From NCBI GenBank assembly GCA_963678705.1, contig OY783206.1, positions 24,253,807 to 24,317,806 of the forward strand: DNA of 64,000 nucleotides. The letters run 5' to 3'. A program made the translations under genes and the position numbers. The notes under the pieces were generated by a model. The model was given only the letters and a program-made list of their open reading frames with translations. It was not told the origin of the DNA and ran no database searches. The stretch comes from Panorpa germanica. Taxonomy: Eukaryota; Arthropoda; Insecta; Mecoptera; Panorpidae. This document shows, piece by piece, positions 1-10,881 of this stretch; positions within the stretch are counted from its first letter, which is position 1, and the number at the start of each line of letters is the position of its first letter.

Positions 1-53
1 ACAATTATGAAAATCAAAACAATATAATACATGACATCTCTCAAAGCAAAGAC

Positions 54-3000
54 TTAATCCTGCTTAGATTTATCAGTGAAGTGCATATTGTTATTTTCAC
101 GTTTCGCAGATTCTCTCTCTATAAAGTCAGTATACACTAAATCAGAAAACGCTGGATGGACTCTAAGAGCAGTTAAAAGCTGTGTTTCAATAATTACTAA
201 CGATAAATTTGTGAAACGTTTTTGTCTAGGTGTTGACTTACAAAATGCTTCAATTCTTTTTAAATAAGAGTTATTAGCTTCCTCTGTACTTAAAGGAAGT
301 GTTTTTATCATTTTAGCAAGTTTAAAAACTTCAGGCATAGCTACATGCCACTTATTTTTATTGAAAAATTGTAAAACATTGTTTGCGGAAAACACTGTAC
401 CAAATTCTGGAGTTGTGTGCAAAACCGTCAATTCACGCTTTAGTCGAATTTCATTAAAATGTGTTAAATACTCAAACAGTTCGAATCTTAATTGGCTTAT
501 GTTAGTTTTTGTATTTAACAGTGCAAAAAAATTTAAATTGTCAGTGCTCTTAAAACGATAGTTAAATTCGATAAGAACTTTGTCTAAAATATCGGAAAAT
601 AATGGTTGAAAACCTGAACCAAAAGGTACATTATTAATATCCAAAGTTATCCCTTCACATCCAGCAGCCCTCAAATCTCTTAATTTTATAAGTAATTTTT
701 TTATGTTTTCAGTATATGAATAAATATTAAAATCTTTCAAATTAAATTTCGGTACAAAAGTCTTAATAATTCCAAATATTTTATCAAATATAATACTTAA
801 AAAAATATTATCATTGTCTTTTAGAAATATTAGAAATGATTGTGCTTGCACTAATTCAGAACTACCCCAACTATCAGTTGCCTGACAAACATTTCCAAAA
901 TAATTAATATATTCTTGTCGTTGCTCTTTAATAGAAATCAAGAAATCTTGTACATCACTTTTGTCATAAATAGCTTTTATGACATGCTTTTTACAAAACG
1001 TATTCAAATTACTACAATCCAATTTCATAAAAAACTCTTTCATCGCACTTAGAGTTTGAAAAAACTTTCTACATTTTGTATTATAGCCACAAGCTTGTCG
1101 TAAGATATAATTAACGCTATGGTGGTAATTGTGAATAAAGTTAATATGGGGATATTTCTCTTGTATCAGTTTATGCAAGGCAACATATGTCATTGGATTT
1201 AAAATGGCCGCATCTACAGAATATGCGATCAATTTACTTTCTATATTAAATTCTTTAACAATTTTAAATATTTCACAGTATATTCTTAAAACAGTACGGT
1301 CTTTACTAAGGTCTATGAAATACAGAAACCGTTCTTGAACACTGTACGTCTCGTCCAAATATCGGAGAACAATAGATACTTGCGATTTTAAAGGAATATC
1401 CGATGTCTCATCAAACAACAATACTACAAAATCAGTCTTGTTGATTTCTTCTTTTATTGTGTTGAACATAACACTTCGAATTGACGTGATAATTTTATTT
1501 TGCACGAACATATCCGAAGGAATTGTATGTTCCGTGATATGTAAATTAAGTAGCAGGTCGTATTTACTAAGAAATCTTAACAATTTATTAAAATATGCGT
1601 TGTGGGTTCGATTTTGTGTATCCGGTATCGGTATGACCATAAATAAAGCAGCATCTACTAATCTTTGAAATAAGTCTTTGTTTATTTTACTACAGATTGT
1701 TTTACTATTTGTTTCTTCTTTACTTTTCTCTAAATTTGTAATGAGAATTTTAAGTTCCAAATGTGCACGTATATGAGATTCAGAAGTTTCGTGACTTTTA
1801 ACGTCCGCTTCTTGAAGATCGCAAGGATCGCAACCGGAACGACCATCTAAAGGGCGAAAGATATAACAAGGCCAACAATATATCATATTGTTGCAAATAC
1901 ATTCTGCTAGACATTCTGAATTTGTAGCTAAATTTGTCTTAATACTTTTAACAGGAGGTCTTCCAAGAGTACATATCATTTTCATTTCTTCCTGATCAAT
2001 ATTAAAGAAATCTCTTCTTTTTAATTGTATAAAAATACATTTGCAATTTTGATCATTCGTAGGAACTCTTTTGCAGTTGTGATGTTGCAACGCGAAACTG
2101 GTTTTAAATATTTGTTGGCATTCTAGGCATTGAAAATCTAACTTTTCTGTGGTTTCAAGAGAAGGATCAACAACATAATTCATACTTTCAGATTCTGTAG
2201 TATTTTCTTCAGAAATTATAACTTCATCTTCTGATGACGATGAAGAATCATCGATTACAATTGTATTTTCAGTTTCTTCTGCGTTTTTTTCATTGCTAGT
2301 GCCACATGTACCTTTAACAAAAATAAATTTGTTTGGTAATTAATTCGATAAAACTATATTTTTTGTTTTATTATACTTAATTTTCGTATATTTTAAGGCG
2401 CTTTTAATGAAGAAATAGACAATATTTGTGGTTAAAGTTGGCCAGTAAATGTGAAATATAACGTTATTTTCGCTAGTATAAGGCCTGTCGCACACTGCAA
2501 GCGTATTTAAGCGATGGCGACTGTGTTCTTTGCCTGTGGAGTGTCACAATACATACCATCACGTACCGATACGACAGTACGCCAAGTTAAACTTGTGTAC
2601 TGTAGAGTGTATTGGAGTTGCTTTGCACTAACATAATTTATCATAAGACGATACAATGCTTGACGTTATACTGCTGTGTTTTCGGGTTAGATCTCCGGGC
2701 CATAATTACATTTTCTAGGTTTGGTTATAAAAAGAAATACATATTATTAAAGAAAGTAAACAATCGGAAGACATATTGAGAATAGTACTTCAACAGAAGA
2801 AATTCGAAGAAGCAGGGAATGCAATAAAGAGACATCGCAGTGGCGGCGATTCCTATGTCATGTCGTAGTGGAATTGTTGTTGAAATAAGAATTAATGAAC
2901 CCATATAAAGAAAAAATAATATTGAAGTTATTAAAGAAATTATAGTAATTATAGAAATAAAAATGTAAAGTGAAAATATAGTATAAGTATAGTTATTAAG

Positions 3001-4077
3001 GAATGATGTAATGTAAAAATTATTGTAAAAAAATGTATGTATTGTTTCAAAGTGCTAATAACTATTTAAAGTTAATGCATTAAAAAAATAAATATTAAAA
3101 AAAAAATGTATCATGAGAGCAAACTTTTACTTTAATTTTTATCGATACTCCACTGTTATGAAAGAGACTATTGCATTCCCTTTCAGTCTAAGACGGCTGA
3201 TTGCATGTGCAAGATTCGGACAGGTTTAGCGTTGTAGCATGTATACGCTTGGTTAAAATTCGCTGATATATGTTACCAGTATGAGAGCTACGTAACGCCC
3301 GTATTCGGACGGTTTTGCCGCTTGCAGTGTGCGAGATTAATTACAATTACACGGTTCGAATAGGTAAAGCGTAGTAGCGCGTATACGTCCGGTCAAAATT
3401 CGCTTAAATACGATTGCAGTGTGCGACAGGCCTAAGGCAAATCGTTATTTTATTTCTTAACCGTAAACGGTGTACTTCTAAATAAAAAGTTATACAACGA
3501 ATATTATGTATTGATTTGTACATTTTTTGAATATACAACAATGTCTTGTTACAAGGTTCAAAACAAAAAATGTACGTGTGTCAAATAATTATCTTAAGTT
3601 CCAGTAAATAGTAACGTTGTGTAAAAATACATGAATTTACCTGTTACATTATTTTCATTTGAGTTCAAGGTTTCTATTTGTGTCAATTTTATTTTTTTAG
3701 GTGGCTTTTTTTTCTTTTCCTGGCAATAGAATCGATGAGGAACAACATTTTTCTTTATAATTTTTTTTGCAGACTTTTTATTAAATGTCATATATTCGTC
3801 CCAATTTTCTAAATCGTTTTCCAACTGAAAAAAAAAACAATTATTCATTTTTACTTTATAAATGCACTAATTAAATGTTATTGTATATAATTACATCAAA
3901 ATGATCTTCACATATATGTAGAATTTGTATACTAGAGGTCCAAGACTTTGCTTTTCTTTTAATTGCCATTAACCATTGTTTACGTGTTTCTGTATCTTGA
4001 GGCATTTGTATAAATGTTTTTTTTGGTGCTGTAAATGATGTATTTGGACATTTTGGAACAATGCACCAACTAGTCAT
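54..4077 (-). CDS. THAP-domain / hAT-transposase-like protein (THAP12-like), three exons
   Basis: Three exons join in frame: 4077-3895 (ends at GAT before a GTAATT donor), 3824-3641 (after a long pyrimidine tract and CAG; ends CAG before GTAAAT) and 2311-54 (after TTAAAG). Phases are 0 and 1, giving 874 aa. Exons 1-2 encode a THAP zinc finger: MTSWCIVPKCPN start, C-x4-C, a conserved W, C-x2-H in CEDHFD, then a VVPH tail and a Lys-rich stretch. Exon 3 starts with an acidic Ser/Glu linker, then C2H2-like cysteines, a TTF-type zinc finger (CNNMIYCWPCYIF), the DDE-region motif LLFDETSDIPLKSQVS, and ends with a hAT dimerisation-like block (LPLSTEEANNSYLKRIEAF). The layout matches THAP12/PRKRIR-like proteins of insects, which are hAT-derived and often multicopy. 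Whether it is a host gene or a transposon gene is not settled. Intron 2 holds a MITE. Confidence 0.8.
2482..3432. mobile_element. PIF/Harbinger-like MITE, 951 bp, in THAP gene intron 2
   Basis: The termini are long inverted repeats beginning GGCCTGTCGCACACTGCAAG, with the matching complement ending at 3432. Both ends are flanked by TAA (2479-2481 and 3433-3435). A subterminal block near 3200-3300 is repeated imperfectly at 3340-3430. No intact transposase is visible. TWA target duplication and GG-start termini suggest PIF/Harbinger. Confidence 0.75.
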
Positions 4078-4308
4078 TGTATAATCTTAATAATGAAGCA
4101 CTCTAATAACACAAACAATAACACGAAATGAAACAATAATAATTAAAAAAGATAATAACATCAAAACATTAACATAACCTTGAATTGTTAAGTAACATAT
4201 CTATCTATAAGCAAAAACTAAACAACAATATACAAAACTACACCAAATCTTATTAATAAGTAATCAAATTTAAGTATTTATTACGAAAAATTAATCACTG
4301 ACAGATGA
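3855..4308 (-). repeat. Segmental duplication, copy 1 (THAP exon 1 and 5' flank)
   Basis: This block covers THAP exon 1, the start of intron 1 and about 230 bp upstream of the ATG. It matches 5041-5502 closely, with scattered single-base differences. The intervening 0.7 kb is mostly MITE sequence. Confidence 0.8.
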
Positions 4309-4455
4309 TGGGCAGATGATGGGTAACAATGCACAGGTTATAAAAATATAGAAATAAAGTAAGTATAGACATGTTGACATATTTGATTGTGCAGAAAAAA
4401 AAAATCACCAGTCGTTAGCGGGAAATTCAAATTGTATTTGAGACTAAAAACTATT

Positions 4456-5040
4456 AATGGGCTTGTGTCTTCATTTTTTAGTGGTCGATTTTTGAGTTGT
4501 TGATTGAAATTGATGTTAATTAATATCTAAATGTTGACGGAGATATACCAATTAAAAATTTGAATTGTAGTTTTAGCTCTAGAAATGGTCGGCCATATTT
4601 GTATGACGTGAAATGTATTTTAACGTCAGTTATTTGTTGAGTAGGTCAGTGTTGTGGTAATGTTTTGTAGCTGTTGGTAGTTGAAATAATCAAGTCAAGT
4701 CAAAGAATAATAAGTTTTTATTTTATTTAATTCTGTTACGGCAGACATAATATTGGAATTTTATTGTTCCTTGAAATAGTTGTAAATAATATTTGATATT
4801 TTGATATATAAATACATATAGCAGAGATTTATTAGCTGTAAGGTTGATAACCTGTAAACTTGCCTGACTTCTATGTTGAATATGCTATCTCTTTTACGCT
4901 CTGTTGTATAAAAGAGATAGCAACTAGCGGCTGTGATGTCACATGCAGTTGGAATGTTGTCCAACGTTGAATCCCTTTAATAATTAAAGAGAAAAAATGA
5001 CTTTTTTAATTGTTAATATCTCCTGAAATATAAGGAGCTC
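4456..5040 (+). mobile_element. Family M1 MITE, truncated right end
   Basis: It begins AATGGGCTTGTGTC, the shared left terminus of a roughly 620-640 bp element family (full copies at 18181, 57401 and 62824). It carries the family's internal blocks and is cut off at 5040, where the second THAP exon copy begins. Confidence 0.75.
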
Positions 5041-5064
5041 ATTGTTACTTTATAAATGCACTAA

Positions 5065-5271
5065 TTAAATGTTATTGTATATAATTACATCAAAATGATC
5101 TTCACATATATGTAGAATTTGTATACTAGAAGTCCAAGACTTTGCTTTTCTTTTAATTGCCATCAACCATTGTTTACGTGTTTCTGTATCTTGAGGCATT
5201 TGTATAAATGTTTTTTTTGGTGCTGTAAATGATGTATTTGGACATTTAGGTACAATGCACCAACTAGTCAT
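5065..5271 (-). pseudogene. Duplicate THAP exon 1 (identical N-terminal peptide)
   Basis: The 68-residue reading is identical to that of the first copy at 3871-4077, including C-x4-C, the conserved W and CEDHFD followed by the same GTAATT donor. No private exon 2 is seen: directly downstream is the M1 MITE at 4456-5040, then the first copy. It could serve as an alternative first coding exon spliced to the exon at 3824, because the phase is the same. It could also be a dead partial duplicate. The intact frame suggests a recent duplication. Confidence 0.6.
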
Positions 5272-5502
5272 TGTATAATCTTAATAATGAAGCATTCTAA
5301 TAACACAAACAATACCACGAAGTGAAACAACAATAATTAAAAAAGATAACACATTCAAACATTAACATAACCTTGAATTGTTAAGTAATATATCTATCTA
5401 TAAGCAAAAAGTAAACTACAATATACAAAACTACACCAAATCTTATTAATACTTAATCAAATTTAAGTATTTATTATAAAAAGTTAATCACTGACAGGCA
5501 TT

Positions 5503-6230
5503 GGAATTTTATTGCTCCTTGAAATAGCTGTAAATAATATTTGATATTTTGATATATAAATACATATAGCAGAGATTTATGAGCTGTAAGGTTGGTAACC
5601 TGTAAACTTGCCTGAGTTCTATGTTGAATATGCTATCTCTTTTACGCTCTGTTGTATAAAAGAGAGATAGCAACTAGCGACTGTGATGTCACATGCAGTT
5701 GGAATGAAAGGATAAAGTGAGTTACTAGAACCTCAAATGTTCAATTATTTTTTAATAAGTCTTTATATGTTAAGAAATATTAACAATTACTAAAGTCATT
5801 TTGTCTCTTTAATTATTAAAGGGATTCAACGTTGTACACATTCCAAGTGCATGTGACATCACAATCCTTGTGTAAGGTTACCAAACTTACAGCTCATAAA
5901 TCTTTGTTATATGTATTTATATATCAAATATTATTTATAGCTATTTCAAGGAACAATCAAATTTCAATATTATATCTGCCTTAGCAGGGTTAAATAAAAT
6001 AAAAACTTATTATTCTTTGATTTGACTTGATTATTTGACTACCAACAGCTACAAAACATTACCACAGCACTGACCTACTCAACAAATACCTGAAGTTAAA
6101 ATGCATACAAATATGACCGACCATTTCTAGCGCTAAAACTACAATTCGAATTTTTAATTGCTATATCTCCGTCAATATTTAGATATTTAATAAAATAGAC
6201 ACGCCAATTAAAATTTTGAAAAAAAAAGTT
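5503..6230. mobile_element. Composite of M1 MITE pieces in opposite orientations
   Basis: 5503-5706 is a + oriented internal M1 segment. 5707-6215 is a - oriented segment that starts inside the right end and stops just short of the left terminus. Together they form a partial fold-back next to the duplicated THAP exon. Confidence 0.6.
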
Positions 6231-6660
6231 GGTCAAATAACGCATAAATTGAAAATATTTTTTATTTTGATAAAAAAATATATTTGAAAAATTATTTTGT
6301 AGTTTATTATTTCAATTTAAAAATAGAGTTAATATGAAATGTAATTACGAATTATTTTATTGGATTCAAATGATACACGCCAAAAAGACGGGGGTAAACT
6401 CTAGTATATTATATTGTTATGTGTTATAAGAAAATGTATATAAAAAAAATATAATATTGATGTAAACTGCTAATAACTACCTATAGATGATGCACTGAAA
6501 AATAAATATTAAAAAAAAAAATTTTATATAAGTTTTTAACTTATTTACTTTCATTTCGAGGTTAAATCCTTATTAAACTGGGCTAAATAGAAGACAAGAT
6601 CTTCAGCGCATTTAAAAAACACAATATTAAGGTAAATGTATGAAACACAATATAGTTGTT
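6231..6660. repeat. Dispersed repeat tail, no gene
   Basis: 6226-6412, which ends in a GGGGTAAACTCTAGT block, shares sequence with 43140-43285 and partly with 29920-30060. The rest is AT-rich and I see nothing coding. Confidence 0.4.
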
Positions 6661-6793
6661 AACGTTTAACTCAATTGTTACAATTAGTATTAGTATTGTT
6701 ACAATTATTTATTGAAAATAAATAACAATGCACTTTTGCAAATGAACCATTTATTATTTTTCTTAATCTAGAGTTCTCACGTAAAAACAGTGA

Positions 6794-6900
6794 TATAAAA
6801 GGATTGATGGAACTGTCTGGAGCATCATTCTGAAGAACATCAACTCCGAGAGAAAACCGAGAGTTCACTGTTTAAAAAGAATTTCACGACCTGTCAAATA
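6794..6900 (+). promoter_or_regulatory. P1 core promoter and non-coding exon 1
   Basis: TATAAAA lies at 6794-6800. A conserved GGAGCATCATTCTG start region lies about 25-30 bp downstream, and the donor GTAAGT is at 6901. The block recurs upstream of P3 and P4. The intron is 85 bp (6901-6985). Confidence 0.7.
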
Positions 6901-6991
6901 GTAAGTAAAATATGCTAGTTTTTTAAAGTAAATCTTGAAAATAACTTCCTTTAAATGTTAATTAGTAATTTTAACATATTTATAGCTTACG

Positions 6992-7210
6992 ATGTCCTCC
7001 AAGACTGTCTTCACATTCCTGATTGTAGCTGTGGTGCTGTCCTTCAACTTTGAGTTTGTCTTCTCTGAGGTTGTAATTCCTTGTATCGGTAATTTAGGAT
7101 TGATTCCACTCTTCGGGACCTGCCAACCAGCGGCTAATTGCACTCAGAGGCTGACAACACCCATTCCTCAATGCTTTCTGGGAAACCGTGTGTGCTGTGC
7201 TAATAGATAG
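6992..7210 (+). CDS. P1: secreted six-cysteine clip-like peptide
   Basis: 72 aa. A hydrophobic signal peptide covers about residues 1-25, with cleavage likely after FVFS. The mature part is about 47 aa with Cys at 31, 44, 50, 61, 68 and 69. Motifs are C-I-G, G-T-C-x5-C and R-V-C-C. N49 in NCT is a possible glycosylation site that overlaps a cysteine. The ATG follows a 3' splice site (TTTATAG) by six bases, which supports this start. P3 and P4 are the closest relatives. Six-Cys spacing and terminal V-C-C resemble a small clip domain. Function unknown; secreted role inferred. Confidence 0.9.
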   Translation: MSSKTVFTFLIVAVVLSFNFEFVFSEVVIPCIGNLGLIPLFGTCQPAANCTQRLTTPIPQCFLGNRVCCANR

Positions 7211-7230
7211 ACTTAGAAAGCACTTTTTAA

Positions 7231-7704
7231 GGCCCTCAGCACACGACGCGACTGATTGGAAACCTTAGCCCGAATCTGCCCGAACTGTGTTGTTAATGAG
7301 AGATCGAACGTGTATGCGAGTGAGATAAAACACGACAAAAGGCACACGAGTCGACTGATGCCATGTCGAGCCGTGTATCGTGACTTTATAGAATTTTTAA
7401 AAATAGCAAAACAGGAGATTCTGTTGTGTTATATTGGATTGTATGTATGTATTTAAATACTTTTCGTAAACATCTCTGTTGATGATGTCATCATGAAACC
7501 AACAGTGCCCTGCGACTGAGAAATATAGTCGCTGAATTTGTGCTCAAAACCAGTTTCAAATCAGTTTAGTTACGTTCGGGCCGTGAGTTTTATCTCACTC
7601 GTAAACACGTTCGTTCTTTTACTAACAACACAGTTGTAATCAAATTCGGTTCGGGCAGATTTCGGGCGAAGGTTTGCAACCAGTCGCGTCGTGTGCTGAG
7701 GGCG
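7231..7704. mobile_element. PIF/Harbinger-like MITE in the P1 3' flank
   Basis: Inverted termini of 20+ bases (GCCCTCAGCACACGACGCGA and complement) are flanked by TAA at 7228-7230 and 7705-7707. The outermost base is mismatched. It sits 20 bp past the P1 stop and splits the 3' flank shared with P3 and P4 (AACGCCTG...CACAGGCGTTCTATTG), so it inserted into the P1 3' UTR. Related copies lie at 39254-39639 and 60020-60248. Confidence 0.75.
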
Positions 7705-9650
7705 TAAAAGTCTGAGATGAAATCATGATATATGAAAACGCCTGTGGTAAAATGATATGCATATAAAGATATACACCTGTGTTAACATGGTTGCAATCAC
7801 ATAGGCGTTCTATTGTATTTTTCTTAAACTTGTTATATATAATATAGAGAGTATAATATGTATTAATAAATATAATAATATTAAAGTATAATCAATGATT
7901 TTCTCTAATTAAAAACAAACTATTTTGTTCCAAACATCACAGGATAGTGAACATATAGTTCCATTTTAAATATTAGTATTGTATTTGGTTTAGTTAACGA
8001 AAGTTTAGTTAACGAAAGTTTAGTTAACGAAAGTTTAGTCAACGGAAAAATTCAAATTATATTTGAAACTGAAAACTAATAAATGGATTGTGAACTCATT
8101 TTTTGGAGTCGAATTTTTAATCTTTATTGAAATATTGGTTAATAAACGTGTATTGGCGTTTCTAATTTATTGAATATTATAAAATTCACGGATACATATC
8201 TATTTCAAGTTTTAATTTTGTTTTACTGCATATGTAGTAGTTGATGACGTCACGCACTAAAAAGAATATTATAAGTAATGTTATTAGTGTATCGTTTTAT
8301 ATCACGATATTATATTGAAACATTAATGGTCGACTAAACAGCTGCAATAACTTTGACGTCTAATATTGCATCTCTTTTGCATTTGTCTTATTTAAATGGC
8401 AGTGAGGAATTCACTAAATGTAAATTCCTATTCCATTACTTATTATAATACGTTAATATATAGTTAGTATAGTATAAAGTTGATGAAGTTATATATAAAA
8501 CTAGCTGACCCGGCAAACGTTGTTTTGCCATATACGTCATTTCTAGGAAATATGTTATAAGGAAATATATTTTTTTTAAGAAATACATGAAAATTATAGT
8601 ATACTACAATTATTATATTCGATTGCCATCTTGAGGATCTGTGCATGGAACAGAATAATATAAAAATCGCGATTAAAAATCATGGGTTGATCGTTTAAGG
8701 GTGAAACTTTAGAATTAAATGTATTTTTCAATGCTCAATCATAAAAGAATAAAAACAAATAATTTTGTCCAAAATGAAAAAAGTAAATTTTTAGGGTGGA
8801 CCACCCTTAACATTTAGGGGTATGAAAAATAAATGTTGGCCGATTCTCAGACCTACCCGTTAAGCACACAAAATTTTATTAAAATCGGTTTAGCCGTTTC
8901 GAAGGAGTTTAGGAACAAACACCGCGACACGAGAATTTTATATATTAGATTTGAATTTCAATTTTGCAACATGTTTTAGATATGCATAATACGTCACAAA
9001 AGAAATAAATAATCAAGATCATTTTCTATCTTAATATAATATTTGATGGGATATACAAGCCAGCTGTTAGACATGTACTCGTTTGCAATTCTGTTTTATA
9101 AAAGTTATGGCAAATCTACAGGACATGACATACAATGCATTGGAATTTTCTATATCGTTGAATCTGTTTAATAATTAATGAGACAAAATGACTTTTTTTA
9201 ATTGTTAACATCTCTTAAAATATAACGAGTTATTAAAACATAATTGTACATTTGAGTTCTGATACCCAACTTTATCAATACGTTTTATAAAATTAATTTA
9301 GCTTATTAAAATTCCAAAATATTTCTTACGTTGACAATAGTCTTATTTTAGGTTAAATAAACCTTAACTTGTGTTTATCGAGTATGTAATAATAAATATT
9401 ACATTTACAATTACAAAACACAAATATTTAGTATTTAATTATTTTTTGAATCAATAAAATTTGAATAAATTGAAATAAAATCCATATTAGGTAGCAATTA
9501 GATTTGTCCTAATTACGCAAATAGTGTCAACACAATTTCAAAATGATCTTCGTATATTATTTAAATGTTGTTGACTTGACACAGTTTTGTGGATGTGTTT
9601 CGTGGATTAAATGACCTAATTATGAGGTACAAATAGGGTTAAAGAATTGT
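7705..9650. repeat. Gene-free stretch: M1-like debris and a retroposon
   Basis: The remainder of the P1 3' flank with AATAAA-like signals lies near 7865. Three tandem copies of a 15-base unit (TTTAGTTAACGAAAG) lie near 7990-8040. Degenerate M1 sequence lies at about 8090-8500 and 8951-9290, surrounding the retroposon at 8501-8950. Nothing coding is seen. Confidence 0.5.
8501..8950 (+). mobile_element. RTE-like non-LTR retroposon 3' end
   Basis: It starts CTAGCTGACCCGGCAAACGT and contains TTAAAATCGGTTTAGCCGTT. It ends with the CGCGACACGAGAATTTTATA-type tail common to insect RTE-class elements. It has no reverse transcriptase and is a truncated or SINE-like copy. Confidence 0.65.
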
Positions 9651-9728
9651 TTGGGACATCATACGTTGAATCTATCTCCTGAAAGAGCCAGTGTCTTTAG
9701 TTCCCGTAAGAAGTTCAGCAGCTGAAGA
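9640..9728 (+). promoter_or_regulatory. P2 putative exon 1
   Basis: A GTAAGT donor at 9729 follows GAAGA. The acceptor TTTCCAG at 10572 gives an 844-bp intron. No convincing TATA box is seen. The position is inferred from the family architecture. Confidence 0.4.
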
Positions 9729-10239
9729 GTAAGTGATAAGTGTTAATGTTTCAAATTTTTTTAATTTTTTTTTATTTGTATTAATGTACAACATATTAAG
9801 TTTATTGTCTGAACATTTGAAGTCGGTTGAAGTAAAAGTCTACTGTCGGAGATATAGAGTTTTAAGTTTTCACCTCTCTGATCTGGGTTAGTCTTACTTT
9901 GAAACTTTTAAACGCGTTTTTTTCATACATAGCCTTTTCACAGTCGGTGTCCTCTCTACCTCAAAATCTATTGGACCGATTCTTTTAAAATTTTGCACAC
10001 TCTTTACATAAATGTCGAGTTAACGCTGTCGAGTTTTTTTTAAATTTTTTTACTTTAACGTATTTTAAAATAACAAAGTATCTGATTTTTTTTCATAACA
10101 AATCCACATTTTAACTCCTAAGTGCTGTAAAAAATTGAAAAATGAATATTAAAAAATCTTGACAGGGTTATCTGCAGAAACTTATTAACTAGCGAAATCA
10201 TTTTGGTTTTCCGTTTTCACCAAATCCAGTGATGAGTTA

Positions 10240-10405
10240 TGAGTGGCACCGCAATGTAATTTTTTTGTAACGTCTGCAGAGATTCGCAGTCAATGCCTCA
10301 TTTCTTGATATTTATTTGTAAAAATTTCACAAATTATTCTTCAAATGATATTGTATCATGTAGTAATTATAGAAATAATTATATATTTACTGTGTCGTCG
10401 AAAAA
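10240..10405 (+). repeat. Dispersed repeat in P2 intron
   Basis: It matches the reverse complement of about 52910-53080 (the block running from CCGCAATG through ACAAATTATTCTTCAAATG to TACTGTGTCGTCG). The P2 intron and the region downstream of P14 therefore share one element. Confidence 0.5.
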
Positions 10406-10578
10406 TATTATCGAAAATATGCTTTTGTTCTATCGATTGAGCTAATTTTATTGAACCATTTTAAAATATCTATGTCTTTGGGAAAATGGAAAATTTAGTC
10501 AATTTTTATGGTCCTAATATCATATATTGAAAGCTAAACATCGTATAAAATTTAAGCAACTTTTATTTCCAGATTATA

Positions 10579-10815
10579 ATGTTCACCAAAACTGGTTTCG
10601 TTTTCCTAACTCTCGCTGTCATCTTGTGCTTCAACCTGGAGTTTATCTTTGCTGAAGAATTCGATCAACCTTGTTTCGGAATCTCAGAGATAGGATATCA
10701 ACCCTTACGCAATGGGTTCTGCACGGATAGACAAATTTGTGTTTCAAATTATGGGGTTGTCCTAAGAGATGTAGGGCTTCTTCAATGTCCGTCAGCAAAA
10801 ATCTGCTGTTACTAG
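10579..10815 (+). CDS. P2: secreted six-cysteine clip-like peptide, divergent
   Basis: 78 aa. The signal peptide covers about 1-25 (EFIFA then EEF), and the hydrophobic core contains one extra Cys (17). Mature cysteines are at 32, 48, 54, 70, 76 and 77. Motifs are C-F-G, N-G-F-C-x5-C and I-C-C. It is the only member with I in place of V before CC. Its C1-C2 and C3-C4 loops are both 15 residues, longer than in P1. The start is six bases after the acceptor TTTATTTCCAG. The signal peptide resembles P1/P3/P4, so it is probably an early offshoot of that group. A hAT element sits 66 bp past the stop. Function unknown. Confidence 0.88.
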   Translation: MFTKTGFVFLTLAVILCFNLEFIFAEEFDQPCFGISEIGYQPLRNGFCTDRQICVSNYGVVLRDVGLLQCPSAKICCY

Positions 10816-10881
10816 ACTGCCTGGTATACGATAAAACTACATGCCCAAAAACGCCTGCAGATAAATATGCATACTTTAAAA

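Noticed and set aside
1438-1668. + strand frames inside 54-2183
   Set aside because: They are antisense shadows of the hAT-like exon.
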